Origin: an uncultured Pedosphaera sp.
GTDB lineage: Bacteria; Verrucomicrobiota; Verrucomicrobiia; Limisphaerales; Pedosphaeraceae
Assembly (NCBI GenBank): GCA_903918755.1
Contig: CAIXFN010000014.1
Span: 186,001 to 250,000 of the forward strand
Length of the DNA: 64,000 bases
Direction of reading: 5' to 3'
Position 1 is the first letter of the stretch. Every line of letters starts with the position of its first letter. Below the pieces are notes generated by a model, which saw only the letters and a program-made list of their open reading frames with translations, was not told where the DNA came from and did no database searches. Positions 47,201 to 54,000 of this stretch are shown here, one piece after another. The position numbers and the translations under genes were made by a program.

Positions 47201-47910
47201 CCACCAATGTGTTCATTACCGCCAGCGCCCCGGCGTCGGTTGGGAGTATCACCAATTTTGCCTCGGTAGCTGGCAATGAAAGCGATCCGAACCTGGATAA
47301 CAACGTTGCCTCGTCCGTCAGCGCCGTGATTCCCGCCAATGCGGATCTTGCGATTGGCTTGGTAGGTGCGCCGGATCCTGTCTTCGCTGGGGGCACCTTG
47401 GTCTATACGATGAGTGTGACAAATCTCGGTCCGGCCAGCGCCACGAATGCCATTATCACCGACGTTCTGCCTGCCGGAATGGCCTTTGTTTCCACTTCTG
47501 CGGGCGGTTCCTATACGACCAATTCCAACACGATTACGTTTAATCTGGGTGGCTTGGGCAGCGGCACGGTTGTTAAGCCAACGATCACGGTGCGCCCAAC
47601 CAGTTTTGGCATTGTGACGAACACGGTTAGTATCACCTCCGGTGTTCCCGATCCGTTCAAAGGTAATAATCGTGCTTCGGTAAAGACAATCGTCCAGGCG
47701 GTTGAGATCGCGAGCGGGAGCAGTGCTGGATCCGTGGTGTTCACTTGGCCCGCCTCCGTGTCTGGGTACGTCATTGAGTTCACGCCCACCTTGCTCGCCC
47801 CGGTGGTTTGGACCACCGTAACCAACCCGCTTCCCGTGATTGTGAATGGCCAGTACAAATTCACGCCCAACCTGCCGGGGTACTACCGGTTGCGCGCTCC
47901 GTTGCCCTGA
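38206..47910 (+). CDS. Giant secreted Calx-beta / delta-60 repeat protein
   Basis: 3234 residues from ATG 38206, preceded by GGAAGG 5 bases upstream; the open frame begins 24 codons earlier, before the signal peptide (ILRWVLGLVLGTVAINGWA). Order: a pre-peptidase C-terminal-like beta domain (about 39-169), a Thr/Asn-rich region and one Calx-beta-like unit, seven delta-60 repeats (about 649-1009), four Calx-beta units (about 1042-1569), seven more delta-60 repeats (about 1589-1945), six Calx-beta units (about 1952-2635), an Ig-like segment plus P-domain-like module (about 2642-2913), two DUF11 repeats (about 2919-3162) and a final 60-residue FYR-type module. Calx-beta units bind calcium; the whole is a likely adhesin or matrix fibre. 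No enzyme domain was seen. Confidence 0.88.
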   Translation: MYRTYENSPKMPGARTAILRWVLGLVLGTVAINGWAAPANDNFGQAAIYDPTVRQVSGKTVNNVGATKEIGEPNHAGNAGGASVWWSWVAPISGPVEFDTQGSTFDTLLAVYTGTDVTSLAPLSANDDVNFPADKTSKITFIATAGTTYMIAVDGYGGATGSIFLNWSPIGALAGGNFLFAAGQSTADGIPLYQISEYENSSASIADPNNSPAMGSALTRLVVKRASGSAGYLHATVLITNSTYTNLVWTNQYGTNIYTTNIDNTTPTPTITYTNAFTTNQVDVLWQQYYYPGFGYQYLHITNGTIFTNTFTAGTWQYPPPLIPPGLVVGTNIGAPPIPCAYVLGKPVTNATAVTVGATTVTNYLITVTESYCTNILTDVVVPSAIAGLDYTPAVFDVNFYDYQQSAEITGIGIRPSFLKPPRLVLALITNVSLDSAEISDIVPPTIDPVGGAAFINVVSLSGRPLDPNNDPEGPGGTTNSIVNFVATNHRYSEGNSARNLASVGVVWLGSQPGGSVSYTINSLDIIGFSIDTFALQAGSDFATPSVGLQRPSGQSVDVTNIQGTITYKPFPNPQYIEIPVPVDNLVEFNEDFQVNLYNANGCLIGQNPTATVTILDRNLPAGTADLTFNVDASPLTDPPYNAHPGPNGEVHAVAVQSDDKILLAGDFNAFNTKPRGHIARVLAATGQIDEGFMAFPNSGSDGIINALALQGDGKILIGGQFTSFNGSNLFSIGRLTSSGGVDGSFNPGLGVQTIGGVPGNVLAMALQPDGKILVVGDFNRVGGTNRINIARFNADGSVDSTFDSGVGPNGIINCLALQRDNRIVVAGQFTTFDNVSRAYIARLMPDGSLDNSFDPGTGANDAIYAIAVQPDTRIVVGGAFTSLELNNFPHIGRLNSDGSLDTTFLPGAGLDANVYAITLESSGKIFLAGNFESYNSTRRMGLARLLTDGKLDTSFLDTAYNEFAGLLRHYNSEDVEPRGALYSVGLQSTGDVIIGGNFSKLGGSPGAYSGKETSGHLVIVARQNFARLIGGGTPGPGNIGFANSSYSADKAGATSFITLVRTNGSLGQASVSINTTAPASGNGAAVQGVDYTLLPKYQNPTWISSGPTYGGGITWMDSDAVFGPNNTVISDITQQIYQSAAAQVFITLLNPPGQSGNRSLDLAVNLPAIPNFVDLGGEPMPTGVALGLTYAPLTIVDNTTPHGVLGFSSALYTVDQNGTNAVITVVRTNGSSGVVQINYATANGVDNLPFTVGARAGSTNDYLATSGKLTFGDGITNQTFRIPLINNGIVKPDATIQVYLFNVTGGGVPGLTNTIVKVINDNLVYGKINFTATNYTVRETETAAVITATRTGGSAGTVQVTYSASSGAGATAGVDFTAVTNTLLWNSGDVAPKTFTVPVFHDNQVLTNLKTVNLKLYGAIVNTAPQKNALGTVTNATLSIRNDDQFGHPTFSVANYYVNENAGFANITVLRQGGSAQTIAVDYFTSDFTAKVSNNDYQPVHGTLTFGPGVFSQNFTVPITEHAQAGDAPAGIYSFLVNLTNPVPASGPGGGVTLGSVSTAVVNIIDNYTYNQPPGGNDPVFNPNAYFNGTVYSLVLQPDGKILAGGDFTVANAYVRNHIARLNQDGSLDVKFSSETEGTDGVVRSILRQSDGGIVIAGGFQQVSSVNRSKISRLNLDGSLDTTFNPGSGFDNTVYSLAETFSGTGTNATRKLVVGGAFTLANGFVLHGIAQLNNNGTIDQGFVATGANAPVYGVAVYSTNDFNSGKIIIVGDFTMVNGTARNHIARLNADGTLDTTFDPGVGPDQPLRAVAIQVDGKLLIGGLFTSIGGVPASHLARLNSDGSIDASFAAQPGTSDSVLTLALQEDLKIIVGGAFTSANGVTRGRITRLNPDGTVDGTINFGSGANDFVSSVVIQSDEKMILGGGFTTYDGVSHPYIARIYGLTEQDAGAVTFTTAGFSAIESTTNGVITVRRTGGTTGAVQVDVATSDGTAIAGQDYVAVSKTLTFPSGETFESFNVPLLDTLKVGPNLTINLTLSNPRGGNSFNNLVLGVQPTAVLTILNDNSTVSFSSPNYRIVKNNAQGSANIYLERSGSTIGQATVDFATTTTGTAIPGIDFTPVASTVVFSPGQTEVVVTVPVINNGLVEGNTTVGLAIMNASNTVPSVPSTSLLTIVDNNLSPGNLSFAGTNYIVYENPATNSNATNAVAAIKILRTGGTLGQVSVQIGVSGGTALPGVDYIATNQTLAFADGQTENTFYVTIPHNPRVTGNQYVNIGLSNPTGGALILGPSSEQLIIVDQDVGFGFVQPSYFVSETAGSLSVSVQRLGRTNGTYSVTYATMDGTALAGTAYGPLSNILTFASGETLKTFTLPIYHNTNVTGNQSFTINLSNPSPLTQLGAVSTALVTVLDVDTGLAFATNQVSVVKSAGQIAIGVVRTGSPAGSVGIAYSTSDGSATAGVKYTSTTGVLTFLDGQTSNYFTVPILNDNAVDGDQTFNVTLSNPSNGAQLLAPSVTTVTIVDITSGFNFANSVFSVNENGVSALITVLRNGVTNTAVSVNYATTDGSARAGVDYVATSGVLQFLPGQTSRTFPITIIDRGLIGGTVTALISLSNPSTNGILLATNIATLNINDNDGSLIVPAGVSLITESGPTNGVIDPGETVTVLFALRDGAGNSTSNLVATLLSTNGVTAPSAPQTYGALQAFGPSVSRPFTFTANGTNGGNITAVFSLQDGTNNLGSSRLVFFTFALGANTNTFSNNSTIVINDLAPASPYPATINVAGLNGLVSKVTVTVSNLSHGYLSDVDMLLVGPAGQKQLLMTHIGGGHGATNLTLTFDDSAANSLTTSTPTNGTYKPTQFGIVPFPAPAPVQPYALNLATFNGTNPNGAWSLYVLDDNALDVGGITNGWSLKIQTVSPVPGSSDLVLGSVSTPVQVVATSNLVFTLNVTNAGPSPATGVVLSNTLPAGAAFVSSVPANQAVYNSGGTVTVVFNLGNLGTNGTTNVFITASAPASVGSITNFASVAGNESDPNLDNNVASSVSAVIPANADLAIGLVGAPDPVFAGGTLVYTMSVTNLGPASATNAIITDVLPAGMAFVSTSAGGSYTTNSNTITFNLGGLGSGTVVKPTITVRPTSFGIVTNTVSITSGVPDPFKGNNRASVKTIVQAVEIASGSSAGSVVFTWPASVSGYVIEFTPTLLAPVVWTTVTNPLPVIVNGQYKFTPNLPGYYRLRAPLP
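46129..46944 (+). repeat. Composite module (Ig-like + P-domain), copy in the giant protein
   Basis: Encodes ESGPTNGVIDPGETVTV ... LVATLLSTNGVTAPSA ... LQDGTNNLGSS, then SPYPATINVAGLNGLVSKV, LTFDD, NGTYKPTQFG and WSLYVLDDN. The same order of motifs appears twice in the M36 peptidase gene (52182-52997 and 53771-54584), so the module was copied between or within these adjacent genes. Confidence 0.85.
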
Positions 47911-48017
47911 TAGCCCAGCAATTCCGTTAGGGGACAGGTCGGTGGTCGGGTGGGATGAGAGTCCGGAGTAGTTGCAGTTTATTAATTAACGGCAGAAGAG
48001 TTTGGTTTGTAGCTAAA

Positions 48018-51000
48018 ATGAAAAAGCGTATTTTTGGATTGGGGCCGGTCACGCGTGGTTTCACCAGCCTCGTCCTTGTTTTGGCGGTCTTCACGACGAC
48101 CGCCTTGGCTCAGGTAGCCCCCAAACGGGCCACGCTGCCCAATTTTGACAGCCGCCTTACCAAGTCACCGGGCCCGGCCGAATTAGCCGGTGATGCTCGC
48201 TCCGCTCTTTTGGCGCTGCAATCCACCATCCCGGGTGTGCAGGTGGAAGTTGATCCACTCACCAAAACGCCCAAATTTATTCATTCCACGCAGGGTTTTC
48301 TGACCGGACCAAACGGTCAGGCTTTGAACTTCTTGCCCGGGGCGATCGGTCAAACCTCCGGGGGTAATGACGCGTATCAAGCGATCCGCGGATTTTTAAA
48401 CGATCATCAAGGATTATTCGGCTTTACCGCGGAGATTTTGACAAATGCCACCACCAAACGTGACTCGGTTGGAGCCCACAATGGTTTGCGGACGGTTGTC
48501 TGGCAACAACAGTTGGATGGAATTCCGGTCTATTCCGCGATCCTGATCGGAAATGTCACCAAAAACGGTCAAATTGTCTCACTTGCTAGTCAGTTTATAG
48601 CGAATGCCGCCACCAAGGCCGACGCCGGCAACCTCAATCGCGCAGCGATTCTTTTCCAGCCGCCCGTTGACACCATCGGTGCGGTGAAAGCCGCCTTTCA
48701 GAACTTGGGAGACGTTTCGGTCGGTGATGAGGCCATTCTCACGGGCAATGTCCAGGGTGAAGGTTACGAAGTCGTTCAGCTGGCCGGGGCAGGGGTCGCT
48801 TACGCGCGGAAGGTTTGGGTGCCGATGAGCAGTGAAGCACTTCGCCTTGGTTGGGAAGTGGTTTTGACCAGCCCGAAATACCACGAAATGTTTTTGGAGG
48901 TGATTGACGCGGAAAATGGCAGCCTGATTCGCCGTCAATCGCTTACAGAGTATGTCAGTGACGCGACCTATCGCGTCTTCACCAGTCATAGTCCCGCCCC
49001 TTATTCGCCGGGTACGCCAACTCCGACTGCGTTTCAGGCCCCCTTGGTTGCCCGGGATTTGATTACGACCAATGCCTACTCTCTGGTGGCTTCTCCCAAC
49101 GGATGGATCAACGACGGCGTCAACGAAACCCTGGGAAACAACACCGATGCGCGCCTCGACCGCAATGGCGATGGTCAGCCTGATGGTCCCCGTCCGCAAG
49201 GCAATCCCAACCGGGTTTTTGATTTTGCGCAAGATCTGACGCTTGCACCCATCAATTACACCAACGCTTCCATTACTCAGTTGTTTTACTGGTGTAACGT
49301 CTATCACGACGTCCTTTACAGCCTCGGTTTCACCGAAGCGGCCGGCAACTTTCAGACCGATAATTTTGGTCGCGGGGGCCTTGGTGGTGACGCGGTGCAG
49401 GCGAACTGCCAGGCCGGCGCGGATGTCGGTCAGGCTGACAATTCCAATTTCTTTACCCCGCCAGATGGTCTTCCCGGGGTCATGAACATGTTTGATTTCA
49501 GCGGACCCAACCCCCGTCGTGATGGCTCATTGGATGCGGATGTGATCTTGCATGAGCACACCCACGGTTTGAGCAACCGGTTGGTGGGTGGCGGAACCGG
49601 TATTTCGGCCTTGCAGACGCGCGGCATGGGTGAAGGTTGGTCTGATTTCATGGCCGCCTGCTTGTTGAGCAAGCCGGGTGAAGACCCTGACGCCACCTAT
49701 CAAGGTGGGCCTTACGTTAGCTACCTTATCGGGGGCTCGGGGTTCACAGCCAATTATTATTACGGCATCCGCCGCTATCCCAATTCCACGGATTTGGGCA
49801 AGAGCCCGCTCACTTTCAAAGATTTGGATCCGGCGCAAGCAAGTCCCCACACCGGAGTTCCGCTCAGTCCTCTTTTCTCGCCTTTTGACCCGACCTCCGC
49901 GAATGAATTTCATAATGCTGGTGAGGTTTGGTGCGAAACCCTCTGGGAAGCGCGGGCAAATCTGGTTCATAAATTGGGTGGCGCAGCCGGCAACCAAACC
50001 ATCATGCAATTGGTGGTCGACGGCATGAAACTGGGTCCGTCGGATCCCACTTTCCTCGATGCGCGGGATGCCATTATTTTGGCGGACCAAGTGGACAATG
50101 CGGGAGCGAATTTTACCGAACTATGGAAAGCCTTCGCGAAACGCGGAATGGGTTTTAACGCGGTGTCGCCGAACAGTTCCTCAACCACCGGGATTATTGA
50201 AAATTATGAACTCCCGGGATTGATCGTGTTGAGCACGACATTGTCGGGTGGAAATGGCAACGGCATTATTGACAATAACGAATGCAACAACCTGCAAATC
50301 ATCCTGCGCAATTCCGGAGCCGCACCCGCCACCGATGTTTCTGGTCGTCTGACCTCCCTCACACCGGGAGCGGTGGTTTCGCAACCAGTTTCCACCTATC
50401 CCAACATGGCGAGTGGTGGCCGCGCAGTTAATTCCGTGCCGTTTAAACTGAGCACAACTCCGGATTTTGTATGCGGGACACCCATCAATTTTGCCTTCGT
50501 AGTCAAATCCGACCAGGATACGCGCACAAATTTCTTCCAACTGACCTCTGGTACAGCCGGTTCACCCATCCGGTATGATAACCCCAATTCCTACTCGATT
50601 CCGGATGGGAATCCGGCTGGTGTTAGTTCTCCGGTGACTGTTTCTGGATTTAGCGGCGGGGTCGGCAAAATCAGCGTGGCCTTGAATATCAATCATACTT
50701 ATGATGCTGACTTGACCCTTGAATTAATCGCGCCAGATGGCACGAGTGTCATCCTTTCCAGCCAAAATGGCGGTTCGGGCAATAACTATGGCACTGGCTG
50801 TCAGGATACGTCGCGAACGATTTTTGATGACGCCTCGCAAGTCGCGATTTCCTCCGCCAAGCCTCCCTTTGTCGGAACTTTTGCCCCGGATCATCCGCTC
50901 GCGGTCTATAATGGCAAATCGGGCGCCACGGTAAATGGTGTCTGGCAGTTGCACATCGTCGATGGGTTTCAAGGTGATGTCGGCACTTTGAATTGCTGGA

Positions 51001-54000
51001 CGCTCCTATTGTCTCCCGCCCTCTGCACGGACGGCGGTGGAACCTGTGCGGGCGTTGACCTTTCGCTTGGTATGACTGGCGAGCCGAGCCCGATCACCTT
51101 GGGGGCCAGCGTTACCTACCATATCGCGATCACCAATAACGGTCCGCAAGTTGCCAAAGGCGTGACCATGAACCAGACTTTGCCTCCCGGTGCCATCTTC
51201 GTATCCGCCAGCAGTTCTCAGGGTAGCATTGCCCCTTCGAGTGGGGGGATCACTGCGAGTTTCGGTACGCTGAATCCGGGCGATAGCGTGCAAATTGTCG
51301 AGGTGATTACTCCGACCAGCACCGGAACAGCTTTTTCCACTGCGACCGTTGGCGGTAGCGTAACGGAAAATGATCCCTCCAATAATTCCGCCACCGTGGG
51401 TGTGGTGGTGAATCCGACCTTTACGGATTTGGCCATTGGATTATCGGCCTCGCCCAATCCCGCCCCGAATGGTTCTCCGATCATTTATTCGGTGTCAGTC
51501 ACCAATTTTGGTCCGTATCGGGCGACGGCGGTTTATGTCACCAACACGCTGCCGGCGGGAGTCATTCTGAATTCGATAAATCCCTCTCAGGGGACGTTTA
51601 CGTTGGCGGGCAATTCTGTGGTGTGCAATCTCGGCGGTCTGGCATCTGGTGCCTCCGCTCTGGTCGCAATTTCCGTCACGCCGACGAATTTGGGGAATAT
51701 TACCGCGAGTGCCACCGTGGCAAACTTGGCGCAAATCGACCCGATTCCAGGGAATAACAGCGCCTCGTTGCTGGTCATCGTCAATCCGGCGGCCGATCTT
51801 GGGGTGGTCATGACGGGTTCCCCCAGTTCCGTCATCGTGCGCAGCAATCTGAGTTACGCCATTCTGGTCAACAATCGCGGGCCCAACGCGGCTGCCGGGG
51901 TGACTCTTACCGATCCGTTGCCGGCTGGTGTCCGACTGCTCTCCGTGACGAGTTCGCAAGGGACGATTGTCACCAACGCAAATTCCCTGACATTTAATTT
52001 GGGAGCTCTGTCTTCCGGAGGCAGCGCCACGGCCGCCATTGTTGTGGCGGCGACCAATATTAATGTTTTGACCAATGTAGTGACCGTATCCTCCAGTCAG
52101 GGCGATCCCAATCTCGGGGACAACACGGCTGCGGTGATCACTCAAGTGGCCAACCGGTTTACGAATATCGTTGCCGCAGGATCCTCGCTCGTCGCCGAAA
52201 GCACCCTGCCGCCGAACGGGGCCATTGATTTGGGTGAGACTGTTACGGTCGGCTTGCGCCTGCAGAATATCGGAAATGTTCCGAATGGTAATCTCGTGGC
52301 CACTTTGCTGCCCACGGGTGGGGTGACGGCCCCGAGTGCCGCCCAGAGCTTTGGCGTGCTGAATCCCGGCGGATTGGCCAAGACCAAGAATTTCAGTTTT
52401 ACCGCCAGCGGGGTGAGCGGTGGAATTTTGACCGCAACGCTGCAACTGCAGGATGGCACCAATAATTTGGGCACGGTTCAGTATGCTTTTCCGCTGCCTA
52501 CGGTTTCCCAATTCGCGAACACCACGGATATCATCATCCCCGATCACGGACCGGCGACGCCCTATCCCTCCTCCATTACCGTATCGGGAATCACGGGTCT
52601 GGTGGGCCACGTTGCGGTTACGCTGACCAACTTGAATCATTCGTACCCGAGTGATGTTGACATTCTTTTGGTTAGTCCCGGTGGCCAGAATATCCTGCTC
52701 GCTTCGCATGCGGGGGATGGCAATTATCCGCTGACCAATGTCTCCCTCACATTTGACGACGCGGCGACATTGTCACTGCCCGCCGCCAATCAGATTTTTT
52801 CGGGAACTTATAAGCCCACTCAGTACGGGGCGGCGACCCTCCCGCCGAGTGCTCCGGCGAGTCCGTATGATACGGTGCTGTCCACCCTGAACGGCGGCAA
52901 TGCGAATGGCAAATGGTCGCTCTATGTTGTGGATGAATCTCCGGGTGATTCCGGTAGCATTCTTGGCGGATGGAGTCTGGCTATTACCGCAATTCAACCC
53001 TTGAATCAGGTAGCCGATCTGGCTTTGAGCGCTTCAGCGACACCCAATCCGGTATTGGTGGCCAGTAATCTCACCACGACTTTTGTGATCAGCAACCGGG
53101 GACCGAACACAGCGACTGGTTTGGCGTTCAGCAACACCCTGCCGTCCGGGGTAAGCTTCATCTCCGGTAGTTCCGCCCAGGGGAATGTCCTGAACAACGG
53201 TGGGTCGCTGTATTGCATCTTCACCAACAGCCTCGCCGCGGGGTCCGCCGCCACGGTGACGGTGATTGCTTCGCCCACCGTAGCGGGCAGTTTGACCAAC
53301 ATCGCCAGCATTGGCGGCAATGAGATTGATCTCAACCTGACCAACAATTTGGTAAATCTTGTCACTATCGCCACTCCCGCGAGTGCCGATCTTTCCGTTA
53401 GCATCCTGACTACCAACTCCGTGGTCGTGAGCAGCAACCTCACCTACGTCGTGACCGCCACCAACAGTGGTCCGAATAGCGCCCTGGCGGTTGTGATCAC
53501 AAACCAATTGCCCGCCAGTCTTACGAACGTGCAATTTAGCGCCAACGGGGGCGTGGTCACGAATTATGGCAATCTGGTGGTTTGGAATCTCGGGTCTTTG
53601 GTGCCCGGGGGCAGTGCCTTTATCACAGTCCAGGGCAATCCCGCGGACTTGGGACTGATTACCAATAGCGTTTCGATTGGCTCTTCGGCGAGTGATCCAG
53701 TGCCCGGAAATAACCTGGCTTCCGCGATTACCACTGTGATTCTCGCCTCCCCCACAATTGCCGCCAGCGGTGTGGAATTGTTGGCGGAAAGCGCCCCGGC
53801 AAATGGGGTGGTTGATCTTGGTGAAACCGTGACCGTTGGTCTTAAATTGGCCAACATCGGTTCGGCGGATACCGGCAACTTGACAGCTACTCTGCTGCCA
53901 ACGGGTGGTGTTTCTCCGGTGACCACCTCACAAAATTATGGTTCATTGGTTCGTGGTGGCGCCGCGGAGGAAGCTCCGTTTACCTTCACCGCGACCAGTC

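Noticed and set aside
51495-52709. 404-codon minus-strand frame inside the M36 gene
   Set aside because: Arg/Gly/His/Asp-rich noise opposite DUF11 and P-domain coding sequence.
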